From assembly GCA_013043705.1 (NCBI GenBank), contig JABDNS010000095.1, positions 1 through 35,632 of the forward strand: a stretch of 35,632 nt of DNA. The letters are read 5' to 3'. The notes beneath the pieces are model-generated. The model saw only the letters and a program-made list of their open reading frames with translations, did not search any database and was not told the DNA's origin. Made by a program: the position numbers and the translations under genes. Below, one piece after another: positions 7,841 to 17,102 of the stretch; the first letter of the stretch is position 1; every line of letters begins with the position of its first letter. The stretch comes from Pseudomonadales bacterium (lineage in GTDB: Bacteria > Pseudomonadota > Gammaproteobacteria > Pseudomonadales > UBA7434).

Positions 7841-8839
7841 ATGCCCAACAGCGCAAGTTCCTCACACACGGTGTCACCCGCGCCAATGCCGCCAGCTATC
7901 TTCCTGTTCGGCCCCACCGCAAGCGGCAAAACCGACTTGGCACTGGCGCTCGCCGCGCAGTTGCCGGTGGAAGTTATTAGTGTTGATTCCGCCCAGGTCT
8001 ACCGCGGTATGGACATTGGCACCGCCAAGCCTGGCCGCGAGTTTTTAGCGCAATTACCGCACGCTTTAATCGATATTTGCGATCCCGACCAGGCTTATTC
8101 AGCGGCCGATTTCAGGCGCGACGCGCTGGCAGAAATGGCAGCGATTAGCGGGCGCGGCAACATACCGTTGCTGGTTGGCGGCAGCATGCTGTATTTCAAG
8201 GCACTGCGCGATGGCCTGGCCGATATGCCTACGGCTGATGCTGAAATTCGCGAACGAATATTGCGCGAAGCGCATGAATTAGGCTGGCCCGCGTTGCACC
8301 AGCAGCTGCAGCGCATCGACCCTGTTACCGCGGCCAAACTGCATCCCAATCACTCGCAGCGCATCCAGCGGGCACTGGAAGTTTATTACGCCAGCGGAGA
8401 AACGCTGTCGTCGCTGCAAGCAATGCAGGTCGACCAGCCGTTACCTTACCGGCTCCTGCAGATTGCGTTGTGGGTCGATGATCGCCAGGCGCTACACCAG
8501 CGTATAGCGCAAAGGTTTGACGCTATGTTGCTAGCCGGGTTGGTTGATGAGCTGCGGACGCTGCGTGAAAACTACCGTCTGCATCGCGACTTGCCCTCAA
8601 TGCGGTCGGTCGGTTATCGCCAGGCCTGGGCCTTTCTGGAGTCGGAGCTGGATGCCGCCCAGCTTCGCGAAGCCGGCATAGCGGCAACCCGGCAGTTGGC
8701 CAAGCGTCAGTTGACCTGGCTTAGAAAGTGGCCGGACCTGCTGCGCCTGGCGGTAAATTTTGAAGAAACCGGCACAAAAGCGGAATTAGTGCGCCAAAAA
8801 GTGTCAAAAATCGAGCAATGGTTGTCAATACTGCAGTAA
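7841..8839 (+). CDS. miaA: tRNA dimethylallyltransferase MiaA
   Basis: Transfers dimethylallyl from DMAPP to N6 of A37 in tRNAs that read UNN codons, the first step of ms2i6A. The P-loop GPTASGKT is at residues 24-31, followed by the [34 protein letters not shown] and [11 protein letters not shown] motifs and the tRNA-contacting SVGYRQAW segment. Length is 332 residues (family ~310-320). The first ATG lies 9 bases after mutL; a second in-frame ATG at 7886 would remove 15 unconserved residues and start right at the conserved [10 protein letters not shown]. Neither has a clear ribosome site, so coupling to mutL is likely and the start is uncertain by 15 residues. Confidence 0.95.
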   Translation: MPNSASSSHTVSPAPMPPAIFLFGPTASGKTDLALALAAQLPVEVISVDSAQVYRGMDIGTAKPGREFLAQLPHALIDICDPDQAYSAADFRRDALAEMAAISGRGNIPLLVGGSMLYFKALRDGLADMPTADAEIRERILREAHELGWPALHQQLQRIDPVTAAKLHPNHSQRIQRALEVYYASGETLSSLQAMQVDQPLPYRLLQIALWVDDRQALHQRIAQRFDAMLLAGLVDELRTLRENYRLHRDLPSMRSVGYRQAWAFLESELDAAQLREAGIAATRQLAKRQLTWLRKWPDLLRLAVNFEETGTKAELVRQKVSKIEQWLSILQ

Positions 8840-8858
8840 TGATGCCGAGCCGCTGCGG

Positions 8859-8864
8859 TATAAT
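8859..8864 (+). promoter_or_regulatory. Candidate -10 box for hfq
   Basis: A perfect TATAAT sits just after the miaA stop, about 250 bases before the hfq start. No convincing -35 at the right distance was found. A long hfq leader with its own promoter is common in gammaproteobacteria, which is the main support. Confidence 0.35.
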
Positions 8865-9063
8865 TCGCCGCCGCGCAGCTTTCGGGCTGCATTTTGCAGC
8901 GATGCTGGATGGTCTTCACCGGTTTTGCTTGCAGCGGCGGTGTCTATGCAGCGTATGTCTTCTGGCAGCACAAGGTTGTTCCTATATTGTCAGCAGCGTC
9001 GTTAGCCGGGTCTTATTGGCCCAGATGAAATTTGTCGAGGCGCGTTGTCAGGCATTTAAATTG

Positions 9064-9082
9064 GTCCGGGATTATTTCGGAC
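9064..9082 (+). promoter_or_regulatory. Hairpin in the hfq leader
   Basis: GTCCG (9064-9068) pairs with CGGAC (9078-9082) around a 9-base AT-rich loop, about 30 bases before the hfq ATG. A run of seven T (9096-9102) follows, but 13 bases away and next to the hfq ribosome site GGGAGAG, so this does not look like a normal intrinsic terminator. It could modulate hfq translation; weak evidence. Confidence 0.3.
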
Positions 9083-9113
9083 ACCTATCAACCCCTTTTT
9101 TTGGGAGAGTCCT

Positions 9114-9371
9114 ATGTCCAAAGGGCAGAGTTTACAAGACCCTTACCTCAACCTGCTGCGCAAAGAGCGCGTGCCGGTTTCCATTTACCTCGTCAACGGT
9201 ATCAAGCTGCAGGGCCAGATCGAATCTTTCGATCAATTTGTCATCCTGCTGAAAAATACGGTTAGCCAGATGGTGTACAAGCACGCGGTTTCAACCGTTG
9301 TGCCAGGTCGCAATGTGCGGCTGCCGATGCAGCATCCGGGCGATGAAGAAGATTCAGCCGGCAACGGTTAG
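9114..9371 (+). CDS. hfq: RNA chaperone Hfq
   Basis: Hexameric Sm-like protein that pairs small RNAs with mRNAs. The 85-residue protein carries the Sm1 region ([35 protein letters not shown]) and the Sm2 signature YKHA at residues 55-58 with His57. Gln8, Phe42 and Lys56 of the proximal RNA-binding face are also present. The C-terminal tail is short (about 20 residues, acidic), as in Pseudomonas and unlike the 102-residue E. coli form. The start is well supported by GGGAGAG ending 6 bases before the ATG. It follows miaA after a 274-base leader region, so it probably has its own promoter in addition to read-through. Confidence 0.99.
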   Translation: MSKGQSLQDPYLNLLRKERVPVSIYLVNGIKLQGQIESFDQFVILLKNTVSQMVYKHAVSTVVPGRNVRLPMQHPGDEEDSAGNG

Positions 9372-9409
9372 GCAGCCGGTAGTTGCTGCACGCCGCACCT
9401 GGAAATTTT

Positions 9410-9423
9410 GCAACTGCAGTTGC
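9410..9423. repeat. 14-base perfect palindrome between hfq and hflX
   Basis: GCAACTGCAGTTGC is a perfect palindrome in the 150-base hfq-hflX gap. It may be an operator half or a small hairpin; nothing else in the gap supports either. No other gene is seen here. Confidence 0.4.
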
Positions 9424-9521
9424 GGCTTGCAGTTCGCCAGCGCAACCTGATTATCGCATTGGCATCGTGGGCGTAGCAGCGCCTGCGGGGTATTCGCCTG
9501 TTCGTTACTTGAGTTCGCGCC

Positions 9522-10841
9522 TTGTTTTTTGAACGGCCGGAGGCCGGTGAGCGCGCGCTACTGGTGCATTGTCATTTCACCCGGCCGCAGCGCGATGCGC
9601 TCGATTCCAGTGTTGATGAGTTTATCGAGCTGGTCAGGGCTGCAGGTGTCAGTCCGGTTTACCTGGAGAGCACTCGCCGCGACGATGCCACGCCGCGCTA
9701 CCTGATTGGCGCTGGTAAAGTGGAAGAAATGGCGGAGCTGGTGGCGGCGCACGATATCGATGTGGTGCTGTTCAACCATTCATTGAGTCCTTCGCAGGAG
9801 CGCAACCTCGAAAAAGTGCTGCAGTGCAAAGTGGTCGATCGCACTGGCTTGATCCTGGATATCTTTGCCCAGCGCGCGCGTAGCCATGCCGGCAAGCTGC
9901 AGGTTGAGCTGGCCCAGCTCGAACATATTTCCACGCGCCTGATACGCGGTTGGACCCACCTTGAGCGCCAGCGCGGCGGCATCGGTTTGCGTGGCCCGGG
10001 CGAATCGCAGTTGGAAACTGATCGACGCTTGTTGCGTGAGCGTATCAAGACCATTCGCAGGCGCCTGCAAAAAATTGATGCCCAGCACCAGCAGGGCAGG
10101 CGTGCAAGAAACCGTGCGGAATTGCCAACGGTGGCGTTGGTCGGTTATACCAACGCGGGTAAATCAACGTTGTTTAATGCGTTAACCGCGTCGACCGTGC
10201 TGGTTAAAGACCAGCTGTTCGCCACGCTGGATACCACCATGCGGGCGCTGGAGCTGCCTGGCTTCGGGCGCCTGGTGTTGGCCGATACGGTGGGCTTTGT
10301 CAGCAACCTGCCGCACCAGTTGGTCGACGCTTTCAAGGCAACACTGGACGAAGCGGCTGAAGCAGACCTGCTGTTACATATTGTTGATGCCTCTGCGGCA
10401 GACTTGCGCGAGCAATTTGTGGCCGTGGAGCGCGTGCTGGAAGAAATCGGCGCAGAGGATTTGCCGTGCATTTGTGTGATGAATAAAAGCGACCTGCTGG
10501 CTCCGGCAGCGGCTGGGCCCGGCGAAGCGCTGGCTGCAGGTGATCACCCGGCAGCAAATACCGGCAGCTTAAGCGACAGAGTCACTGTCTCCGCTCGTAC
10601 CGGCGCAGGCCTGGATCGATTACGCGAGGCCTTGATAGCCGCGCTGGACGAGGATCGCTGGAATGGTGAGTTGCAGCTGGCGCCTGGTGATGCCCGGCTG
10701 CGCGCCAGGCTGTTTGCTATGGGTGCGGTGCAAAGCGAGCACATTGCCGAAGATGGCAGCGTTACGCTGAATCTGGCGCACCGTCGCAAGTTGCTGCAGC
10801 GGATATTGCAAGCCGAGGGTAAAAGCCTGCCCACGGCTTAA
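9522..10841 (+). CDS. hflX: Ribosome-associated GTPase HflX
   Basis: HflX binds the ribosomal 50S subunit and splits stalled or heat-damaged ribosomes. The N-terminal HflX domain shows DRTGLILDIFAQRARSHAGK and GGIGLRGPGESQLETDRR; a basic helical linker follows; the G domain begins at GYTNAGKST (residues 208-216), with DTVGF, NKSD and a C-terminal extension. The length is 439 residues (E. coli 426). The only possible start near the conserved N-terminus is the TTG at 9522: an in-frame TGA lies at 9510-9512, and the resulting N-terminus (MFFERPEAGERALLVH) matches the family start (MFDR...GE.A.LVH). TTG initiation is therefore well supported, although the ribosome site is weak. Confidence 0.96.
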   Translation: MFFERPEAGERALLVHCHFTRPQRDALDSSVDEFIELVRAAGVSPVYLESTRRDDATPRYLIGAGKVEEMAELVAAHDIDVVLFNHSLSPSQERNLEKVLQCKVVDRTGLILDIFAQRARSHAGKLQVELAQLEHISTRLIRGWTHLERQRGGIGLRGPGESQLETDRRLLRERIKTIRRRLQKIDAQHQQGRRARNRAELPTVALVGYTNAGKSTLFNALTASTVLVKDQLFATLDTTMRALELPGFGRLVLADTVGFVSNLPHQLVDAFKATLDEAAEADLLLHIVDASAADLREQFVAVERVLEEIGAEDLPCICVMNKSDLLAPAAAGPGEALAAGDHPAANTGSLSDRVTVSARTGAGLDRLREALIAALDEDRWNGELQLAPGDARLRARLFAMGAVQSEHIAEDGSVTLNLAHRRKLLQRILQAEGKSLPTA

Positions 10842-10861
10842 AACCGGCTGGCGTTTCTTGC

Positions 10862-10867
10862 TACAAT
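10862..10867 (+). promoter_or_regulatory. Candidate -10 box for hflK
   Basis: TACAAT occurs 20 bases after the hflX stop and about 125 bases before hflK. The -35 region (TTAAAA, 18-base spacing) is weak. It lies immediately upstream of a GC-rich hairpin in the leader. Confidence 0.3.
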
Positions 10868-10869
10868 CT

Positions 10870-10891
10870 GGCGCCGCTGGGCACCGGCGCC
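10870..10891 (+). terminator. GC-rich hairpin between hflX and hflK
   Basis: GGCGCCG (10870-10876) pairs perfectly with CGGCGCC (10885-10891) around an 8-base loop. The bases after it (CTCTGGATTTTAG) have only a short T stretch at a distance, so this is a poor intrinsic terminator. It could be an attenuator or a leader structure of the hflKC transcript. Confidence 0.35.
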
Positions 10892-10990
10892 CTCTGGATT
10901 TTAGAGCAACTTGCGCGCAACTTTGCGCGGCCTATACAAACAGTGATTGCAACCGCCGCCGCCAACAAAACTTTCGACCTGGAGTAGTGC

Positions 10991-12175
10991 ATGGCTTCCA
11001 ACACCACCGTAATGAATTCCGGTGACGACCGCGACAAGGACAAACGTCGCGACGACCCATGGAGCAGCCCCGAACAGGGGCCGCCGGATCTCGATGAGGC
11101 ACTAAACAAGATGCGCGATCAACTCCGCGGCATCTTCGGTGGCAAAGGCGGTGGCGGCCAGGGCGGCGGCGGTCGCAGCGGTGGTGGACCGGGCATCAGC
11201 TCCGGTGTTATTGGCATGGCTGTTGTCGTGCTGCTTGCGATCTGGCTGTTTGCCGGCATCTACCAGGTTGATGAAAAGGAGCGTGGTGTTATTTTGCGGC
11301 TCGGTAAATACCACGAGACAGTTGGCCCTGGCCTACACTGGAACCCGCTCTTGATCGACCAGCGCTTTACTGTGCTGGTTACCCAGGAGCAGGATTATTC
11401 TTCGCGCGGCTTGATGTTGACCCAGGACGAAAATATCGTCGAGGTGCCGATTTCAGTGCAATACAACATCCCCGACCCGAAGGCTTTTATACTCAATGTG
11501 AAGGACCCAATCACCAGTTTGAAGCATGCCACCGATAGCGCATTGCGACACGTGGTGGGCAGCACCAAGTCGAACAACGTGCTGTCCGATGGCCGCGAGT
11601 TGATGGCCGAGGAAACCAAGCAGCGCTTGCAAACCTATCTCGATAGTTACCAAACCGGTATTGCGATTACCCGGGTGAATATTCTGAAGGCCGAGCCGCC
11701 ATCAGCGGTAAAATCTGCGTTCGATGATGTGATTGCGGCCAAGGAAGACAAGGAGCGCTTCGTGAATGAGGCGGAAGCCTACGCGAATGGCATCGTGCCT
11801 GAATCGCGTGGTAAAGCGCAGCGGATTTTGCAGGAAGCTATCGGCTACCGCGACCGCTTGATCGCTGAGGCACTTGGTGATGCGCAACGCTTTGACCAGC
11901 TTTTTATTGAATACAGGAAAGCACCCAAGGTTACGCGCGAACGGCTTTATCTGGATGCTGTAGAGCAGGTGATGAAGAACTCTTCCAAGATTCTTGTCGA
12001 TGTAGAGGGTGGCAACAACATGATGTACTTGCCACTGGATAAGCTTGCCTCGCAAAGTAGTGCGCAGGAAACCAGTGCCTCGGCGCAGCCCGAGTTGGCC
12101 AGCAAAATAGCACGCGAAGTGCTGGATCAACTTCGCCGTGAACAATCGCGCAGTCGTCGCTCGGAGGGACGCTAA
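10991..12175 (+). CDS. hflK: HflK, subunit of the FtsH-regulating membrane complex
   Basis: With HflC, forms an SPFH/band-7 cage around FtsH in the inner membrane and modulates its proteolysis. The cytoplasmic N-terminus is charged (GDDRDKDKRRDDPWSSPEQGPPDLDEAL), then very Gly-rich (residues ~49-69), followed by one membrane helix at ~72-91 and the SPFH domain (VDEKERGVILRLGKYHE, GPGLHWNPLLID). A helical Ala/Glu-rich region and an Arg/Ser-rich tail end the 394-residue protein. GGAG 6 bases before the ATG supports the start. Its TAA shares one base with the hflC ATG, so the two subunits are translationally coupled. Confidence 0.97.
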   Translation: MASNTTVMNSGDDRDKDKRRDDPWSSPEQGPPDLDEALNKMRDQLRGIFGGKGGGGQGGGGRSGGGPGISSGVIGMAVVVLLAIWLFAGIYQVDEKERGVILRLGKYHETVGPGLHWNPLLIDQRFTVLVTQEQDYSSRGLMLTQDENIVEVPISVQYNIPDPKAFILNVKDPITSLKHATDSALRHVVGSTKSNNVLSDGRELMAEETKQRLQTYLDSYQTGIAITRVNILKAEPPSAVKSAFDDVIAAKEDKERFVNEAEAYANGIVPESRGKAQRILQEAIGYRDRLIAEALGDAQRFDQLFIEYRKAPKVTRERLYLDAVEQVMKNSSKILVDVEGGNNMMYLPLDKLASQSSAQETSASAQPELASKIAREVLDQLRREQSRSRRSEGR

Positions 12176-13047
12176 TGTCTAATAGATTTTCTAGCATGGC
12201 ACTAATAGTAGCCTTGCTGTTACTGGTTCTATCCAGCTCCCTGTATCGCATTATGGAAACTCAAACTGCGGTGAAGTTGCGTTTTGGCGAATTGGTCGAA
12301 TCTGGCATTGCGCCCGGATTGCATTGGAAGTTTCCGCTTGCCGATGTTATCCGTAAGGTTGATAAACGCCTGTTGACGCTGGATGCGCCACCATCGAGTT
12401 TTTACACATTGGAGAAAAAGCGTCTTGAAGTGGACTCGTTTGTGAAGTGGCGGGTGCATGATGTAGGCACTTTCTATAAAGCGACGGGCGGCGATGAAAC
12501 GAGGGCGACAGCGTTGTTGGCCAATCGCGTCAACGATAACTTGCGTAACGAGATCGGTTCGAGAACCTTACATGAAGTGGTCTCTGGCGAGCGCGATCAA
12601 ATGATCCTCAATCTCACGGCGGGGCTGGATAAGAGCGCTAGGGGAGAGCTTGGGGTGGAAATTATCGATGTGCGCATAAAGCGTATCGACTTCCCGCAAG
12701 AAGTGCGCTCTGCAGTTTTCGAACGCATGCGCGCAGATCGCGAAAAAGAGGCCAGGCAGTATCGCTCTGAGGGCTTGGAGCTGGCTGAGAAAATTCGTGC
12801 CGATGCCGACCGCGAAAAAGTAGTCATCGAGGCAGAGGCTTACCGTGAAGCGGAAGAGACCCGCGGTGCCGGCGACGCCAAGGCAGCGGCCATATATGCC
12901 AAAGCCTACAGCAAAGATGCCGAGTTCTACGCGTTCCTGCGTCGCTTGAATGCCTACCAGGCATCATTTTCCAATAAAGGTGACATCATGTTGATCGATC
13001 CCAAGAGCGACTTTTTCCGTTACCTAAAAAGTGTCGACGGAAAATAG
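12175..13047 (+). CDS. hflC: HflC, subunit of the FtsH-regulating membrane complex
   Basis: Partner of HflK in the periplasm-facing SPFH assembly that controls FtsH. An N-terminal membrane helix spans residues ~8-25 (MALIVALLLLVLSSSLYRI), followed by the band-7 domain (METQTAVKLRFGELVESGIAPGLHWK, RIDFPQEVRSAVFERMRADR) and a helical stretch rich in Ala and Glu (ADREKVVIEAEAYREAEETR). The length is 290 residues, within the normal range. The stop and start overlap as TAATG with hflK, and GGAGG lies 8 bases before the ATG inside the hflK end. Confidence 0.97.
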   Translation: MSNRFSSMALIVALLLLVLSSSLYRIMETQTAVKLRFGELVESGIAPGLHWKFPLADVIRKVDKRLLTLDAPPSSFYTLEKKRLEVDSFVKWRVHDVGTFYKATGGDETRATALLANRVNDNLRNEIGSRTLHEVVSGERDQMILNLTAGLDKSARGELGVEIIDVRIKRIDFPQEVRSAVFERMRADREKEARQYRSEGLELAEKIRADADREKVVIEAEAYREAEETRGAGDAKAAAIYAKAYSKDAEFYAFLRRLNAYQASFSNKGDIMLIDPKSDFFRYLKSVDGK

Positions 13048-13085
13048 CACACTTGGCGAAGTATTAGCGCGAGCGGTGGCAAGTT

Positions 13086-13271
13086 ATGTTCCAGGAATTG
13101 ATTGTGGCCGCCTGCCTGGTGCTAGTGATCGAAGGCGTATTGCCCTTTCTCTCACCGTCGACCTGGCGCGAGGCGCTGGGTAGCCTGGCAACGCTGAGTG
13201 ACAGGCAAATTAGATTCACCGGCCTTTCCAGTATGTTGCTTGGTGTAGCGTTACTTTATTTTTTTAATTAA
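13086..13271 (+). CDS. DUF2065 small inner-membrane protein (YjeT type)
   Basis: A 61-residue protein with two predicted membrane helices (ELIVAACLVLVIEGVLPFL at the start, and FTGLSSMLLGVALLYFF at the end) joined by a short polar loop with the WREALGSLATLSDRQIR motif typical of DUF2065. The function is unknown. It regularly sits between hflC and hisZ or purA in gammaproteobacteria, which makes a link to the HflKC membrane complex plausible but unproven. It starts 38 bases after hflC with only a weak ribosome site (GGTGGCA), so the two are probably co-transcribed. Confidence 0.9.
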   Translation: MFQELIVAACLVLVIEGVLPFLSPSTWREALGSLATLSDRQIRFTGLSSMLLGVALLYFFN

Positions 13272-13297
13272 TTGAGCACGGCCGAGCGGGGCCTATC

Positions 13298-14578
13298 ATG
13301 ACAGCTAATGATCGCTGGTTGCTTCCCGAGGGTATGGAGGAGTTGCTGCCCTTGGAAGCAGCCCAAGCCGAGCAGGTGCGTCGCAACGTACTCGACTTGT
13401 TTCGTAGCTGGGGATACCAACTGGTGATGCCGCCGTTGGTAGAATTTACCGACTCTTTGCTCATTGGGCTTGGCAGTGATATTGAGCTGCAGAGCTTCCG
13501 CCTGACCGACCAGCTCAGCGGCAAGCCGATGGCGATACGTGCAGATATTACACCGCAAGCCGCGCGCATCGATGCGCACAGCCTGCGCGCCAGCGGCATC
13601 AATCGGCTTTGCTACGCCGGCAGCGTTATGCACACGCGGCCAAAGTCGATGTTTGGTTCTCGCTGCCCGATCCAGGCAGGAGCCGAATTGTACGGTGATG
13701 CCAGCGGCGAGGCCGACATTGAAATCATTTCCCTGATGCTCGATATGTTGTCTGCGGTAGGTAAGCAGGGCGCGGAAACGCAGGGCACTGCTGAGTCGCC
13801 GCGATTTACACTCGATTTGGGGCACGTGGGTATTTATCGCGCCGTTGTAGTGGCTATGCGTGCCGCCCAACCTTCGCTTGGTGACAATGCGCTGGATCAA
13901 ATTAACGATGCCATGCAGCGCAAATCCAGCGCAGACCTGAAAGCGTTAACCAGCCAGCATTTTGGCAGCACTGCTTTGCAAGATGCGCTTTGCCATTTGC
14001 CGTTGCTTTGCGGCAATAAAAGCGTACTTGAACAAGCGCGCAAGTTAATGCCCGCGCTTTGCATGCCTTCGACGCAAGCCGAACAAGATTTTTTGCAGGC
14101 GCTAGCAGAGCTCGAGCAGGCTGCCGATGTTGTCGCGGCGCGTTTCGACAATGTTGACATTTATTTTGACCTCACCGAACTGCGCGGTTTTTCATACCAC
14201 ACGGGCCTGGTTTTTGCTGCGTATACAGCAGGCCATGGCACGGCTTTGGCGAATGGTGGTCGTTACGACGAGGTTGGCAGCGTGTTTGGTGCTGCGCGGC
14301 CGGCAACCGGGTTTAACGCAGACATTAAAGCGCTAATTCGTTGTTTGTGCGCATCGCCGGGTGACGCCGGTACTGCGCAGGATATGTTGGCGCACGCCAA
14401 TGCGATCGCTGCGCCTATCGATAACGATTTGGCATTGTGGGCAGCGATTCGAAAGTTGCGCAGCAACGGCGAAGTCGTGGTTAGCGTGCCGGAAACCATT
14501 GCCAACAAATATCAGCGCAAACTTGTAGCCAGGCAAGGCGCCTGGACAGTGGTGGCCAATGCAGCGCAGGCCACCTAA
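13298..14578 (+). CDS. hisZ: ATP phosphoribosyltransferase regulatory subunit HisZ
   Basis: HisZ is a histidyl-tRNA-synthetase-like protein without aminoacylation activity. It forms an octamer with the short form of HisG and gives feedback control of the first step of histidine synthesis. The class II synthetase core is visible: LPEGMEELLP at the start, GYQLVMPPLVEFTDSLL, and the HisZ-type RADITPQAARIDA in place of the synthetase motif. The C-terminal RGFSYHTGLVFAAYT and GGRYDEVGSVFG follow. The anticodon-binding domain of HisRS is absent, and 426 residues is slightly long for HisZ (about 390). Its presence predicts a short-form hisG elsewhere in the genome. It lies 26 bases after the DUF2065 gene and 37 bases before purA, as in Pseudomonas. 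Confidence 0.95.
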   Translation: MTANDRWLLPEGMEELLPLEAAQAEQVRRNVLDLFRSWGYQLVMPPLVEFTDSLLIGLGSDIELQSFRLTDQLSGKPMAIRADITPQAARIDAHSLRASGINRLCYAGSVMHTRPKSMFGSRCPIQAGAELYGDASGEADIEIISLMLDMLSAVGKQGAETQGTAESPRFTLDLGHVGIYRAVVVAMRAAQPSLGDNALDQINDAMQRKSSADLKALTSQHFGSTALQDALCHLPLLCGNKSVLEQARKLMPALCMPSTQAEQDFLQALAELEQAADVVAARFDNVDIYFDLTELRGFSYHTGLVFAAYTAGHGTALANGGRYDEVGSVFGAARPATGFNADIKALIRCLCASPGDAGTAQDMLAHANAIAAPIDNDLALWAAIRKLRSNGEVVVSVPETIANKYQRKLVARQGAWTVVANAAQAT

Positions 14579-14612
14579 GTTAGAAAGCCGTGGCCATATC
14601 GGAACCTGTTAA

Positions 14613-15917
<1,305 letters not shown>

Positions 15918-15927
15918 GCCTCTCCGC

Positions 15928-15933
15928 TATAAT
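15928..15933 (+). promoter_or_regulatory. Candidate -10 box for the tandem sensor genes
   Basis: A perfect TATAAT lies 10 bases after the purA stop and about 95 bases before the first sensor gene. The -35 region falls within the purA end and is a poor match (CAAGCA at 17-base spacing). It is the best promoter candidate for the two-gene unit. Confidence 0.45.
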
Positions 15934-16028
15934 ATTCGATGTGATTAATAAATCGTGTGTCGCAAAGCCGGTTGTCATTGCAGTGCAATCGCTTCGTTGC
16001 TAAAAAAGAAGGGCAAGGACGAGTCAAT

Positions 16029-17099
16029 ATGGGAACCCCGGCGGCAGATAAGCACGCACAGCTAGCCAGCATTTTTGCTCACCAGCGGCCCAATCGCTTA
16101 CTGCAAAATCTGAAGCAAAGCATTAGCAGCGGTAATTCATTCCTGGATTTTCGCGCGCGCCTGGTTGTTTGCGTAGCGGCAGCTGCAATATTGCTTTGCC
16201 TTCCCACGCTTGTCGTTGACCTATTAAATGGCAATATTGCGCTGGTTATGGTTACCGGACTAGGTGGTGCGGCAATGGTTGCAGCCGCTGGTGCCGTGTT
16301 GCTGTACCAACGCGTCGAACTTGCTGTGAATATTGTTTTGCTTACCTTAAGCACAATGATGGTGGGCTTACTATTCATCAGGCAAGGCGAAACGCTGGGG
16401 TTCTATGTTGGCGTTCCGGCGATCATATTTCTGGCCAGTATACTGGCAAGCAAAACACTAGCGGTTTTTTATTGGCTAGCTTGCACCGCATTGTTCGCGG
16501 TCGCGGCCTATTTGAGTCATACCCAGTGGGTAACCATTATCGATATGACCGACCCTGTCGTCGCTAGCGGTGGTATTCGCATAGGGTTGATTATCCTGTT
16601 TTTTAATCTCCTCACGGTAATAGTGTTTCGCGATTCGCTTCGCGATTTGCTATTAGATCACAACGCCAAACAAGATGAAGTATCGCGCCTTAACAATACG
16701 CTGATGCAGACCATTGACGAAAAGCACGCCTGGACCCGGGTGTTGGGGCATATTCATGATACCGGCTTCGCGATCGCCTGGTTTTACGACGCGAAGGCCG
16801 GCCAGCTGAAGCATACAGATGTGGCCGCCTCTGGCAGTGGTGCTGCAGAGCCGGCGGTATTGGAAGACTCTCATTTGGAAAAAATGAACCCGCAAAGCTG
16901 GCAGGCAAAAATATACCAGGCCATTGTTGCAGCTGGAAATGGTACCGAACGATGGGCCCGTGAAATCAGTTGTGTAGATTCGCTTACAGGTGATTTGCGC
17001 TGGTATGCGGTTACAGCAGAGACTCACTTTCTGGATACAGGTACGCAAGTGGTTGGCACCCTTCTTGATATCACCGACGAGAAGCGACGTAGCAGGTAA
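16029..17099 (+). CDS. Six-helix membrane protein with a C-terminal PAS-like domain and no output domain (paralogue 1)
   Basis: I do not recognise a named family. The 356-residue protein has a polar N-terminus, then six predicted membrane helices at about 43-65, 70-93, 98-117, 124-140, 143-162 and 182-200. A short cytoplasmic helical linker follows (DEVSRLNNTLMQTIDEKHAW), then a PAS-like domain from about 245 to 350, with WFYDAKAGQL near its start and a PAC-type end (REISCVDSLTGDLRWYAV ... GTLLDITDEKR). It stops right after the PAC segment, so there is no kinase, GGDEF, EAL or methyl-acceptor domain. I chose the ATG at 16029, with AAGGA 9 bases upstream, over a GTG at 15957 that would add 24 residues. 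The next gene, 3 bases downstream, is a paralogue. A role as a signal-input or ligand-binding membrane partner is only inferred. Confidence 0.8.
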   Translation: MGTPAADKHAQLASIFAHQRPNRLLQNLKQSISSGNSFLDFRARLVVCVAAAAILLCLPTLVVDLLNGNIALVMVTGLGGAAMVAAAGAVLLYQRVELAVNIVLLTLSTMMVGLLFIRQGETLGFYVGVPAIIFLASILASKTLAVFYWLACTALFAVAAYLSHTQWVTIIDMTDPVVASGGIRIGLIILFFNLLTVIVFRDSLRDLLLDHNAKQDEVSRLNNTLMQTIDEKHAWTRVLGHIHDTGFAIAWFYDAKAGQLKHTDVAASGSGAAEPAVLEDSHLEKMNPQSWQAKIYQAIVAAGNGTERWAREISCVDSLTGDLRWYAVTAETHFLDTGTQVVGTLLDITDEKRRSR

Positions 17100-17102
17100 T
17101 AA

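Noticed and set aside
8818-9252. 144-residue plus-strand frame running from the miaA end into hfq
   Set aside because: It overlaps the hfq coding region in another frame, is Cys/Arg-rich without recognisable motifs, and the hfq start has a clear ribosome site.
13298-14578. The hisZ gene as a second histidyl-tRNA synthetase
   Set aside because: It has the HisZ-type RADITPQAARIDA segment, lacks the anticodon-binding domain, and lies in the known hisZ-purA position.
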